This document shows, in pieces, positions 17,830-26,674 of a stretch of DNA of 64,000 nucleotides; position 1 is the stretch's first letter; every line of letters begins with the position of its first letter. The position numbers and the translations under genes were made by a program. Location of the stretch: NCBI GenBank assembly GCA_965216955.1, contig CBDCGV010000017.1:271339-335338 (forward strand), written 5' to 3'. Below the pieces are notes generated by a model. It was given only the letters and a program-made list of their open reading frames with translations, was not told where the DNA came from and did not search any database. Origin of the DNA: CBDCGV01 sp965216955. GTDB lineage: Bacteria > Bacteroidota > Bacteroidia > Chitinophagales > JADIYW01.

Positions 17830-17849
17830 CAACTTTGATGTTTTATCTT

Positions 17850-18422
17850 TTATTTAATTGTAAAGGCATACCATTGCCCTCCTGTATCTGTCCCAGCAAA
17901 CATTTTACTTCCTTGTCCTTGAACACTAGTTGTTCCTGCATTACCAAGGTTGAAAGCATAATTACCTTTTGCCAGTTTACTTGTTGTCGTTACCAAATAA
18001 CACCCGTCAGTAATTTTCTCAAATTTTAGTCTAATTGAGTTGTCTTGATTACTCTTATTTTTTGAACCGCCAAACATGTTGGTTCCTCCAACAACCAATT
18101 CTCTAAAATCTTTGTTTACTTCAAAAGGATACAATGTTACCTGTTGATTAGGATGAATTTGAGGATTCATCGGACGAAAAACAAAAGAGCTCGAAGATGA
18201 AACTTTAACTGGAGAAGCTACTCCCTCTAATCTTACACTATTATCGAATCCTCTATAAAGGCCTTTCTTCTTTTGCTTTGCAATAACAGAGGGGCTTTCT
18301 AAATCAGAAAGAGACTCTCCGTCTAACAAAACGATCATATTAGCAAAATCAGGGCATGGAGTCTGCGCGCTAACAAAAGTTACTAAACAGGCTGCCACTA
18401 GGGTAAAAACAATTTTTCTCAT
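17850..18422 (-). CDS. Secreted protein of unknown function
   Basis: A 190-aa protein from ATG 18422 (MRKIVFTLVAACLVTFVSAQ, signal peptide cleaved after SAQ). A start at 18470 would place 16 residues before the signal peptide and through the promoter. The mature part is Ser/Gly-rich, predicted beta, with SFVFRPMNPQ, FEVNKDFRELVVGG and a C-terminal GTDTGGQWYAFTIK. No catalytic motif or sorting domain. Abundant-looking single-gene transcript with strong promoter and terminator. Confidence 0.75.
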   Translation of the reverse strand: MRKIVFTLVAACLVTFVSAQTPCPDFANMIVLLDGESLSDLESPSVIAKQKKKGLYRGFDNSVRLEGVASPVKVSSSSSFVFRPMNPQIHPNQQVTLYPFEVNKDFRELVVGGTNMFGGSKNKSNQDNSIRLKFEKITDGCYLVTTTSKLAKGNYAFNLGNAGTTSVQGQGSKMFAGTDTGGQWYAFTIK

Positions 18423-18448
18423 AATTTTAGTTTTAATTAATTTTTGGT

Positions 18449-18481
18449 TTGTAAATGTATAAACTATCAATAGCTTTGCAA
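18449..18481. promoter_or_regulatory. Overlapping divergent promoters
   Basis: On the + strand TTG (18449), 19 nt, TAGCTTTG (18471-18478) drives the 18498 gene. On the - strand TTG (complement of 18479-18481), 19 nt, TACATTTA (complement of 18452-18459) drives the 18422 gene. The two promoters occupy the same 33 bp face to face, so they should compete. Confidence 0.6.
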
Positions 18482-18497
18482 AACAAAAAGTATACCA

Positions 18498-19208
18498 ATG
18501 TTAAAAAAACTTGCTAATCTAATTCTGGTTTTAAGCTGTTTGTTTACTCTAAACTTGTCCGCTCAAGTATATGAACCTGTTACAATAGACGAATCTGAAA
18601 GATATCAGAACCTTAAAAGAAAAGAAAACCGAATATTACTTAGTGGAAGCCATAATGTTCCAATTGCTGGGGCAAACCAAGGTTTTAAACAAGGTTATGG
18701 TGTCGATTTCCAGTATTACCGAAATTTTGAGAATTTAGAATATCAGGTAATATTCAACTTTACCAGTTTAAAAGGAAAAAGTAACATAAGCTATACTAAC
18801 ACGTTTGAAGACGTATTGATCAATTTTGGGAGGTTAAACGTTATAAGTTTTAAAACAGGTGTAGGATATAAGATTGATATAAATGAAAAACTAAGTGCAG
18901 TTCCCGGAGGTGAAATAGGCTATGGTGTTTTCTGGCACAACAGAGATGAGGTTTCTGTTTCAACCCCATCTGTCATTTATGAAAATTCTGCAATAGGAGG
19001 ACAACTTAATTTTGGACCAAAAGTCAGATTTAACTATCAATTAAGTGATGTTATTGGCTTCTTCTTAGAGCCCAACTTTAGCTTCTTGATTACTTTTGGA
19101 GGGTTATATTCCGGGCTTGATATTAGTGAAGATGACATCTTTGAAAGAAAAAATGACTTTTTTAGTGTGGTGTACTCAACAAAGGGAGGCCTTTCCTTTA
19201 GTTTTTAA
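18498..19208 (+). CDS. Outer-membrane beta-barrel protein
   Basis: A 236-aa protein with signal peptide MLKKLANLILVLSCLFTLNLSAQ and a mature part of amphipathic strands ending in an aromatic residue (GGLSFSF), the usual end of an outer-membrane barrel. Segments such as RNFENLEYQVIFNFTSL and GGEIGYGVFW fit an 8- to 10-strand barrel. Transcribed divergently from the preceding secreted protein. Its end overlaps metH by 4 nt, convergent. Function unknown. Confidence 0.72.
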   Translation: MLKKLANLILVLSCLFTLNLSAQVYEPVTIDESERYQNLKRKENRILLSGSHNVPIAGANQGFKQGYGVDFQYYRNFENLEYQVIFNFTSLKGKSNISYTNTFEDVLINFGRLNVISFKTGVGYKIDINEKLSAVPGGEIGYGVFWHNRDEVSVSTPSVIYENSAIGGQLNFGPKVRFNYQLSDVIGFFLEPNFSFLITFGGLYSGLDISEDDIFERKNDFFSVVYSTKGGLSFSF

Positions 19209-21886
19209 ATATCATAATTCAACACGCTTCCTAACCATCTTTCAGTATCTTCTATACTCATTTGCTTACGCTCAGCATAATCCTGTATTTGATCCTTGGC
19301 AATTTTTCCAATTCCAAAATACTTGGATTCTGGATGTGAAAAATACCACCCGCTCACTGAAGCAGCAGGATACATTGCATTACTTTCCGTAAGTTGAATA
19401 TTGGCATTTTGTTCAACATTCAACAAATCAAATAAAGTAGGTTTCTCCGTATGATCCGGACATGCAGGATAACCCGGCGCTGGCCTAACACCTTGATACT
19501 TTTCTTTGATCAAAGCCTCGTTATTTAATTGTTCTTTTGAAGCGTAACCCCAAAATTCTTTTCTTATACGCTCGTGCATACACTCAGCAAATGCTTCTGC
19601 TAAACGATCTGCTAAGGCTTTTAACAAAATGGCATTGTAATCATCATGGTTTTCCTCAAACACTTTTAATTGCTTTTCAATTCCCAAACCTGCAGTAACC
19701 GCAAAAGCTCCTATAAAATCTCTTTTACCAGTATCTTCAGGAGCAATAAAATCTGACAGACAAAAATTGGGCAAGCCCTCTGCTTTTTTATGTTGTTGTC
19801 GCAAATGATGCAGTGTCGTTATTAAACCACCCTCTTCATTGTAAAGATGAATATCATCTTCACCATTACTATTTGCTGGGAAAATTCCTATCACCCCTTT
19901 TGCAGCAATCCATTTTGATGTTATCATTTGCTGTAGCATTTCTTGAGCATCATCATAGAGCTTTGTTGCCTCCTCTCCTACAATTTCATCTTTTAAAATG
20001 GCCGGAAACTTTCCCTTTAATTGCCAAGTGGAGAAAAAAGGCGTCCAGTCAATATAGTTAGAAAGTTCCTCCAAACAATAATTGTCAAAAACCTTAACTC
20101 CTATAAAATTAGGAACAGGAATCTCATAGTTTTCCCAATCGATTACCGTTTTGTTTTTTCTCGCTTCCTCAATAGGCAAGTAGGATTTTACTTGTTTTTT
20201 TTGCTTATAACGTTGACGCATTTCCTTGTACTCAACATTGATGCTGTCTTTGTATTTTTGAGAAGTTTCTTCACTTAATAAACTGCTAGCAACCGTTACA
20301 CTTCTTGAAGCATCCAAAACATATATGGTTGAGCCTGTGTACTTAGGTTCTATTTTTACCGCTGTATGAATTTTTGAAGTCGTAGCCCCACCAATTAATA
20401 GTGGGATATCCATACCCCTCCTTTCCATTTCTTGAGCAACATAAACCATTTCATCTAAAGAAGGCGTTATTAGCCCACTTAAGCCGATAATGTCTACATT
20501 TTCTTTTTCAGCAGCATCTAAGATTTTATCTGCTGGAACCATTACCCCTAAATCAATAATTTCAAAATTGTTACATCCTAAAACAACACCTACAATATTT
20601 TTACCAATATCATGTACATCTCCCTTTACTGTAGCCATTAAAATTTTTCCTTGACTCTGACTACCCTTGTCCTTTGAAGCTTCAATATATGGAGTTAGAT
20701 ATGCCACAGATTTTTTCATTACCCTTGCACTCTTAACCACTTGAGGTAAAAACATTTTCCCACTTCCAAAAAGATCCCCAACAACATTCATCCCATCCAT
20801 TAAAGGACCTTCAATTACAGATAAAGGTTTCTCAAAGTTTTGTCTTGCCTCTTCGGTATCTTCTTCAATATAATCTGTAATTCCTTTAACTAATGCATGT
20901 TTTAGTCGCTCTCTGAAATCTCCCTTTCTCCACTCTAAATCTTCCTTCTTTTTCTTTCCACTTCCTTTTACTGTTTCTGCAAACTCCAATAAACGTTCGG
21001 TAGCATCGTCTCTTCTATTTAGCAAAACATCTTCTACCTTCTCTAAAAGATCTTTGGGAATGTCATCATAAACCTCTAACATAGCTGGATTTACAATGCC
21101 CATGTCCATTCCATGTTTAATGCCATGATATAAAAAAGCAGAATGCATAGCTTCTCTTACAGTGTTGTTCCCTCTGAAGGAAAAAGAAACATTACTCACT
21201 CCTCCACTAACTTTTGCTCCAGGCAAATTTTCCTTAATCCATTTTGTGGCATTAAAAAAATCAAGTGCATTGTTTTTGTGCTCTTCCATTCCCGTAGCAA
21301 CTGGAAAGATATTGGGGTCAAAAATAATGTCTTGAGGGTTAAAATTTACTTGTTCTACTAACACTTTATAAGATCGTTCGCAGATTTCTTTTCTTCGCTC
21401 ATAGTTATCTGCTTGACCTGCTTCATCAAAAGCCATAACAATTACTGCTGCACCATATCTTTTTATCAATTTTGCTTGTTTAATAAAAACCTCTTCTCCT
21501 TCTTTTAAACTGATGGAATTAACAACACTCTTTCCCTGAACACATTTTAAACCTGCTTCAATTATTTCCCATTTAGAAGAATCAATCATTACCGGGACAC
21601 GAGAAATGTCCGGTTCAGAAGCAATTAAATTTAAAAATTTAACCATCGCTTCTTTGCCGTCTATCATTCCCTCATCCATGTTTACGTCGATAATCTGAGC
21701 TCCACCCTCTACCTGATTTCTCGCAACACTTAAAGCTTCCTCATAGTTTTCCTCTTTTATTAACCGTAAAAACTTACGAGAACCTGTAACATTGGTTCGT
21801 TCACCTATATTTACGAAGTTAGATTCGACAGTAACTATAAGTGGCTCAAGGCCTGAAAGACGTAATGTGTTAATAGTTGTCGTCAT
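19205..21886 (-). CDS. metH: Cobalamin-dependent methionine synthase, folate/B12/activation part
   Basis: An 893-aa protein covering the last three modules of MetH. The pterin-binding domain starts with VNIGERTNVTGSRKF (about 26) and DVNMDEGMIDG. The cobalamin domain has GDVHDIGKNIVG (the His that ligates cobalt) and GLSGLITPS. The C-terminal AdoMet-activation domain ends in RPAPGYPACPDH and FGIGKIAKDQ. It transfers methyl from 5-methyl-THF to homocysteine together with the separate N-terminal enzyme encoded 12 nt upstream. The two-gene arrangement is common in Bacteroidota. The operon has a SAM-I riboswitch. Confidence 0.97.
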   Translation of the reverse strand: MTTTINTLRLSGLEPLIVTVESNFVNIGERTNVTGSRKFLRLIKEENYEEALSVARNQVEGGAQIIDVNMDEGMIDGKEAMVKFLNLIASEPDISRVPVMIDSSKWEIIEAGLKCVQGKSVVNSISLKEGEEVFIKQAKLIKRYGAAVIVMAFDEAGQADNYERRKEICERSYKVLVEQVNFNPQDIIFDPNIFPVATGMEEHKNNALDFFNATKWIKENLPGAKVSGGVSNVSFSFRGNNTVREAMHSAFLYHGIKHGMDMGIVNPAMLEVYDDIPKDLLEKVEDVLLNRRDDATERLLEFAETVKGSGKKKKEDLEWRKGDFRERLKHALVKGITDYIEEDTEEARQNFEKPLSVIEGPLMDGMNVVGDLFGSGKMFLPQVVKSARVMKKSVAYLTPYIEASKDKGSQSQGKILMATVKGDVHDIGKNIVGVVLGCNNFEIIDLGVMVPADKILDAAEKENVDIIGLSGLITPSLDEMVYVAQEMERRGMDIPLLIGGATTSKIHTAVKIEPKYTGSTIYVLDASRSVTVASSLLSEETSQKYKDSINVEYKEMRQRYKQKKQVKSYLPIEEARKNKTVIDWENYEIPVPNFIGVKVFDNYCLEELSNYIDWTPFFSTWQLKGKFPAILKDEIVGEEATKLYDDAQEMLQQMITSKWIAAKGVIGIFPANSNGEDDIHLYNEEGGLITTLHHLRQQHKKAEGLPNFCLSDFIAPEDTGKRDFIGAFAVTAGLGIEKQLKVFEENHDDYNAILLKALADRLAEAFAECMHERIRKEFWGYASKEQLNNEALIKEKYQGVRPAPGYPACPDHTEKPTLFDLLNVEQNANIQLTESNAMYPAASVSGWYFSHPESKYFGIGKIAKDQIQDYAERKQMSIEDTERWLGSVLNYDI

Positions 21887-21898
21887 TTGATCATTTAT

Positions 21899-22906
21899 TT
21901 AGCAAGTCACAAAAGGTGTTTTCCTAGGCTCGTATTTTTTTGCTAATTCTGCAATTGCCCTTATATGCTCCGGAGTAGTTCCACAACACCCTCCAATTAT
22001 ATTTACCAAGCCCAAATCTAGAAACTCTTTAATCTGAGCAGCCATCATTTCTGGAGATTCATCATATAAGCCAAACTCATTTGGTAAACCAGCGTTCGGA
22101 TGAGCACTAACATAAAAGCTACTATTTTTATCTAATATTTGAAGATATGGTCGTAATTCTTCCGCGCCTAAAGCACAGTTTAATCCTATACTTAATAATG
22201 GTGCATGTTCTACAGAAATTAAAAATGCCTCTGTTGTTTGACCCGATAGGACACGGCCACTTTTATCTGTAATGGTTCCCGAAACCATAATTGGAACCTC
22301 TATATTCTTATCATCATATAATTCTTGAATTGCAAAAAGCGCTGCTTTTGCATTCAATGTGTCAAAAATAGTTTCAACTAATAAAATATCCGACCCACCT
22401 TCAATAAGTGCTTTTGCTTGCTCATAATAAGCCTCTTTTAACTGATCAAAATTTACAGCCCTGAATCCTGGATCATTCACATTTGGTGAAATAGAGCAGG
22501 TTCGATTGGTTGGCCCCATAGATCCAGCAACAAATCGTGGTTTGTGCGGTTCTCTTTGTGTAAATTCTTCTGCCACCTCTTTTGCTATTTTTGCCGATTC
22601 ATAGTTGATATCGTAGACGGCTTCTTCTAAAGCATAGTCAGCTTGAGCAATAGTTGTTCCGCTAAAGGTGTTTGTTTCTACTATATCCGCACCTGCTTCA
22701 AAGTATTGAGCATGGATATCTCTAATAATATCAGGCCTTGTTATTGACAACAAATCATTGTTGCCTTTTAAAGGGTGTTGATGATTTTTAAACCGTTCAC
22801 CTCTGAAATCTATTTCCTCCAGCTTGTGACGTTGGATCATCGTACCCATGGCACCATCTAATATTAAAATCCGTTCCTTTAAAAGGTCATAAATATTCAC
22901 ACTCAT
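21899..22906 (-). CDS. metH: Homocysteine S-methyltransferase module of methionine synthase
   Basis: A 335-aa zinc-dependent homocysteine-binding barrel, the N-terminal module of MetH as its own protein. ILDGAMGTMIQRHKLEE opens it. The zinc ligands are the Cys of GLNCALGAEE and the pair in GGCCGTTPEHI. It delivers activated homocysteine to the cobalamin module of the following gene. First gene of the riboswitch-controlled operon. Confidence 0.96.
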   Translation of the reverse strand: MSVNIYDLLKERILILDGAMGTMIQRHKLEEIDFRGERFKNHQHPLKGNNDLLSITRPDIIRDIHAQYFEAGADIVETNTFSGTTIAQADYALEEAVYDINYESAKIAKEVAEEFTQREPHKPRFVAGSMGPTNRTCSISPNVNDPGFRAVNFDQLKEAYYEQAKALIEGGSDILLVETIFDTLNAKAALFAIQELYDDKNIEVPIMVSGTITDKSGRVLSGQTTEAFLISVEHAPLLSIGLNCALGAEELRPYLQILDKNSSFYVSAHPNAGLPNEFGLYDESPEMMAAQIKEFLDLGLVNIIGGCCGTTPEHIRAIAELAKKYEPRKTPFVTC

Positions 22907-22968
22907 AAAACATTTTTTTGCTTATGAATTCAGACAGTTATGGAAGAAATGTAGAGGAAGAATCTCAA

Positions 22969-23075
22969 CTTATCTTTCCCATTCTGGGTAGGATGTGGCA
23001 CCTTTCATAACCTTATGGGGTTAAGCAGGTTGCCAAGACTTCACAGGGCCTATTCCCTCAGTCTTTCTTCATAAG
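22969..23075 (-). ncRNA. SAM-I (S-box) riboswitch
   Basis: On the - strand the P1 strands are CTTATGAAG and AAAGATAAG. Between them come AGAAAGACTGAGGGA, TAGGCCC TGTGAAGTCTTGGCAACC and AAGGTGCCACATCC, the conserved core of the S-box aptamer. It lies 63 nt upstream of the methionine synthase genes and should switch them off when S-adenosylmethionine is plentiful. Confidence 0.95.
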
Positions 23076-23081
23076 ACGGCA

Positions 23082-23089
23082 CAAAAATA
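23082..23089 (-). promoter_or_regulatory. -7 box of the riboswitch/metH transcript
   Basis: TATTTTTG on the - strand matches TAnnTTTG and sits 7 nt upstream of the first aptamer base, so the transcript should begin at the riboswitch itself. A clear -33 TTG is not visible. Confidence 0.55.
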
Positions 23090-23097
23090 CTAAAACC

Positions 23098-24132
23098 TTA
23101 TGAAAAACTCTTGTTTTTGAAGAAATTGTATTTAAAAACTTCTATAAATTTTTTAAAAGGGACATATTGGAAACCTCGTTTTTTGTTTTGCACACTAATT
23201 TCATAAATGATATCTAAATACTTTTTAACCTCAGCATATGCAAACTTTAAGGAATGCTTTGGGTCATAGATATGCGCTGGTTCTGCATAAACCCCGTTAA
23301 TCTCAAGAAATTTAATCCCATTACCTTGATACATCTTTTCATAAGAAAGTACTTTTGCATCTATTCTGCCGTAGTAAAACCCTTTAATATTATCGGTAGC
23401 TAAATCTATTGCTTTAACTAATTCTGTCGTTACTAAATCAGAACGGTCTATAAACATCGTTCCTCTATTGTGGTTTCCTATAGGCTCTAAAAGAAGCTCT
23501 TTGCCTTTAGATAGTATTTCACTTTTATAGGTTGGATTTTTAGTCGTTAATCTTCGAATTTGGAAACGAGCTCTATCTTTCTTTTTAAGCAACTCTTCGA
23601 TTGTTGATCTTCCATCGCCGATAACCGATAGAAATTCTTTTGCAACAATTGAAGGAACATCTATTTTGCTTTTATCAGGATATCGTATAAAAAAAATTCC
23701 TAATTCAATGGGGTAGTTTAAATACTCTTGAATCAAATAATCTACAGGTGTGCTTCTATGATATAATTTCAAAGCTTTCTCATCTTGAATTAATTCAACA
23801 TTAACACCCCTTTCACCTCTGTCCGGCTTAACAATTAGAGGGAAACTAATTTCATTTTGATTGATGAGATCAAGCACCTTACCAATATCTTTTTCTTTTC
23901 TAAGAAAGATATTCTTTGGAAGGTATTCTGATTTTACTTTCTCTAAAATACGCTGTTTAGAGTCTCCAAAATAACTCCCAAATTCTTCTGTAGGATTACA
24001 GGTTGTGAAAAAGGTTAGTGAACGTGCCTTAATTCCTAAATAAATTATATAAGGAATCATCGGACCGTAAAACACCAAGGTCGGCCAATATTCATAATTG
24101 GTTAGTTTAATCCACCATAAAGGTTTTCTCAT
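23098..24132 (-). CDS. ATP-grasp domain protein
   Basis: A 344-aa protein with an ATP-grasp core: FPLIVKPDRGERGVNVELI (nucleotide-binding Lys and glycine loop, about 95-115), DYLIQEYL, and a metal-binding end FYYGRIDAKV ... FLEINGVYAEP (about 255-290, with Asp and Glu-x-Asn). Related to D-alanine-D-alanine ligase-like and amino-acid ligases, but the substrate cannot be assigned. The first 45 residues are hydrophobic (LVFYGPMIPYIIYLGI), so it may be membrane associated. Single gene upstream of the riboswitch promoter. Confidence 0.75.
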   Translation of the reverse strand: MRKPLWWIKLTNYEYWPTLVFYGPMIPYIIYLGIKARSLTFFTTCNPTEEFGSYFGDSKQRILEKVKSEYLPKNIFLRKEKDIGKVLDLINQNEISFPLIVKPDRGERGVNVELIQDEKALKLYHRSTPVDYLIQEYLNYPIELGIFFIRYPDKSKIDVPSIVAKEFLSVIGDGRSTIEELLKKKDRARFQIRRLTTKNPTYKSEILSKGKELLLEPIGNHNRGTMFIDRSDLVTTELVKAIDLATDNIKGFYYGRIDAKVLSYEKMYQGNGIKFLEINGVYAEPAHIYDPKHSLKFAYAEVKKYLDIIYEISVQNKKRGFQYVPFKKFIEVFKYNFFKNKSFS

Positions 24133-24208
24133 TACAGATCAATTATCCACACAAAATAAGGTTATTAAATGAGTATAAATGTATATTATTGTTCTAAATA
24201 AACAGTCA

Positions 24209-25318
24209 ATGCCGGCTAAATTAAATAGAGCTTTTAAGATTGATTTTGAAAAGCTCCGAAAAAACGGAGGAACCGGTTTTTTTGTTTTTGATCTTTTGAT
24301 GCTATTTATCGTCGGATTTAACTTAAGTTGGATATTCTTTGATATTTCTTTCAGATTTGATGCTTTCCAGAATTTAGTTTACAAAACTTGGCCAGCTTTC
24401 TATGAATTTTATGCTCACAAAATCCACCCAAATTTCATTTTTTATGATATGATTTTTGTGGCCATTTTTATTACTGAGCTATTGTTTAGATGGGCTATAG
24501 CTATTGCCAAAAAAGAATATGATAAGTGGTTTTTTTATCCTTTTATTCATTGGTATGATGTTTTAGGGTGTATTCCTCTTTCTGGCTTTAGAATGTTGAG
24601 GTTCCTGAGAGTTTTTTCTATGGTTTATCGATTAAATAGAATGGGGGTTATTGATTTACAAAGTACTTGGGGGTATAAACAATTTATGAAATATACTTCT
24701 GTTGTGGTTGAAGAAGTTTCTGATAGAGTGGTAGTAAATGTACTAAACGGAGTGCAGGACGAAGTGCAAAAGGGAAACCCTGTTGTTGGTAAAATAATAT
24801 CAGATGTAGTAATCCCTAAACAAGATCAAATTATCGATTGGTCTTCAAAAAAAATGGGGGAGCTTACTACTGAAATCTTTGAAAAATACTCAGGCAACCT
24901 TCGAATTTATTTAGAAAATGTTGTTTCAAGAGCTGTAAAAGAAAATAAAGAGATTCAGAGAATTAGGCTAATACCAGGCGTTGGAAAAATAGTTGCAGAA
25001 ATTTTAGATAATTCCATTAGCGACATCACTTACAATGCAATTAAAGAATCTATTGAAGATATCGGACACGAAAGAAACAAGGATATGATGAAGCAAATTT
25101 CTGAGCAAGTCCTAACAAAAATAAGCTCAGAAACTGATTCAGAAGCAGATGAGTTATTTAAAACAGTAATTAGTGATTCCATTGAAGTTATAAAATCCGA
25201 AGTTGAGGTAAAACAATGGAAGCTGAAAGAAGAAATAGAAAAACAAAAAAAGGTGGAAAGAAAGTTTGAAAAAGAACTTCTTAAAAAGAATAAAAAGAAA
25301 TACCTAGAACATGACTAA
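24209..25318 (+). CDS. Membrane protein with a voltage-sensor-like domain
   Basis: About 369 aa from ATG 24209 (MPAKLNRAF); an upstream ATG at 24179 adds ten residues. Hydrophobic segments: FVFDLLMLFIVGFNLSWIFF, FYDMIFVAIFITELLF, and HWYDVLGCIPL. The last is followed by FRMLRFLRVFSMVYRLNR, with Arg every third residue as in S4 helices of voltage-gated channels. No pore helix or selectivity filter follows; instead there are about 200 soluble helical residues and a Lys/Glu-rich coiled coil at the end. Possibly a voltage- or membrane-sensing regulator. Overlaps the next gene by 8 nt. Confidence 0.6.
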   Translation: MPAKLNRAFKIDFEKLRKNGGTGFFVFDLLMLFIVGFNLSWIFFDISFRFDAFQNLVYKTWPAFYEFYAHKIHPNFIFYDMIFVAIFITELLFRWAIAIAKKEYDKWFFYPFIHWYDVLGCIPLSGFRMLRFLRVFSMVYRLNRMGVIDLQSTWGYKQFMKYTSVVVEEVSDRVVVNVLNGVQDEVQKGNPVVGKIISDVVIPKQDQIIDWSSKKMGELTTEIFEKYSGNLRIYLENVVSRAVKENKEIQRIRLIPGVGKIVAEILDNSISDITYNAIKESIEDIGHERNKDMMKQISEQVLTKISSETDSEADELFKTVISDSIEVIKSEVEVKQWKLKEEIEKQKKVERKFEKELLKKNKKKYLEHD

Positions 25319-26666
25319 GATTAAAATACTTTTCTTTCTTTTAGCAATAGCATTAAATGGCTTAACTCAAACAACATTTAAGGCTATAAAACATGACAAT
25401 AAAATCAGAGGGTTTTTACAATATCTTCCTAAAAACTTTGAACTTACAGAGAGTCTTCCTCTTGTAATCAATATGCATGGCTTCACATTAACGGGTAAAG
25501 CGCAAATGGATTATACAAAATTTAATGCCTTTGCAGACTCCGTAAGATGTATTGTGGTTTACCCAAATGGAATTGATAATCGATGGAATTCGGGGTCGTT
25601 TTTCGGTGTAGAGTCAGATGTTGACGATGTTGGATTTTTAAGCAGCTTGATCGATTATATGGCTGTTCATTATAATATTGATACTCGAAGGGTTTATTCT
25701 ACGGGGTATTCAGCAGGGGGCTTTATGAGTTATAAGTTAGCTTGTGATTTAACCAATCGGATAAGTGCTATTGCTCCAATTGTTGGAAGCATGGTTCCTG
25801 ATAACTTTAACAACTGTAATCCTAAAAGGTCAATGCCAATCATAGCTTTTAATGGAACGGCAGACCCTGTAACGATATACCAAGGTTTTGTATCTGTAAC
25901 TCCTATCGAACAGGTAATTCAGTTATGGAGAGACATAAATAATTGTGATTCTACACGAATAGACTCACTACCGAACACCGCTATCGGCGACCGTTCTAAA
26001 GTCGTTAAGTTTAGAAGTTTCTGCGATGAAAACGTTGAAGTTATCTTAATGAAAGTGTTGAATGGGGGTCATACTTGGCCAGGAGCGGAAGCTTTTAATT
26101 TTTTAGGAAATACCAATCAAGATATCTCTGCTAATAAAGAAATGTGGCATTTTTTTGAAAAATATCAGATCCCAATCGATGTGATTTGTGATGCTCCTCA
26201 AAATTTATCTTTTACGGATTTGGGAGATTCTATTTTTATTAAGTGGGAGGGAACAGCGACCTCCTATTCTGTATATGCTAATCATCATAGTGGAGACCAA
26301 TGGAAAATAATAGAAAATATCGTAAAAAGATCTATCAGACTGCCCAAAAGTGAAAGTGAACAACTCTTACATTTTGCTGTTAAATCAAACTGTGAAAGTG
26401 GTTACGGCACATGGACTGTTTTCAAAGAACAAGCGACACCCATTATTGAAAATACAGCATCAACACTTAAAATCTACCCTAATCCAAGCAATGGCCTTTT
26501 TTCTATTCCAAATTTTCTAAATGCAGAAGTCCTAGTCTTTGATTATTTGGGTAATGAAGTTTATAAAAGTATAGACAAGGATGTTTTAGACTTAAGACAC
26601 TTGCCAAATGGTCAATATTTTATAATGATAGGAGAGAAGAAGGGAAAAGTTGTTGTTATAAAATAG
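25311..26666 (+). CDS. Secreted PHB-depolymerase/feruloyl-esterase-like hydrolase with T9SS tail
   Basis: A 451-aa exported alpha/beta hydrolase. Signal peptide MTKIKILFFLLAIALNGLTQ, oxyanion region NMHGFTLTG, nucleophile GYSAGG (Ser near 139), NGTADPV for the acid and GGHTWPG for the His. This is the esterase D/PHB depolymerase (LpqC) pattern. A fibronectin-like segment (about 290-365) links to a C-terminal IYPNPSNGLF ... YLGNEVYKS ... LPNGQYFIMI block, the type A sorting domain of the type IX secretion system. Probably cell-surface or released ester or polysaccharide-side-chain hydrolase. Confidence 0.88.
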   Translation: MTKIKILFFLLAIALNGLTQTTFKAIKHDNKIRGFLQYLPKNFELTESLPLVINMHGFTLTGKAQMDYTKFNAFADSVRCIVVYPNGIDNRWNSGSFFGVESDVDDVGFLSSLIDYMAVHYNIDTRRVYSTGYSAGGFMSYKLACDLTNRISAIAPIVGSMVPDNFNNCNPKRSMPIIAFNGTADPVTIYQGFVSVTPIEQVIQLWRDINNCDSTRIDSLPNTAIGDRSKVVKFRSFCDENVEVILMKVLNGGHTWPGAEAFNFLGNTNQDISANKEMWHFFEKYQIPIDVICDAPQNLSFTDLGDSIFIKWEGTATSYSVYANHHSGDQWKIIENIVKRSIRLPKSESEQLLHFAVKSNCESGYGTWTVFKEQATPIIENTASTLKIYPNPSNGLFSIPNFLNAEVLVFDYLGNEVYKSIDKDVLDLRHLPNGQYFIMIGEKKGKVVVIK

Positions 26667-26674
26667 TTTGGTCT

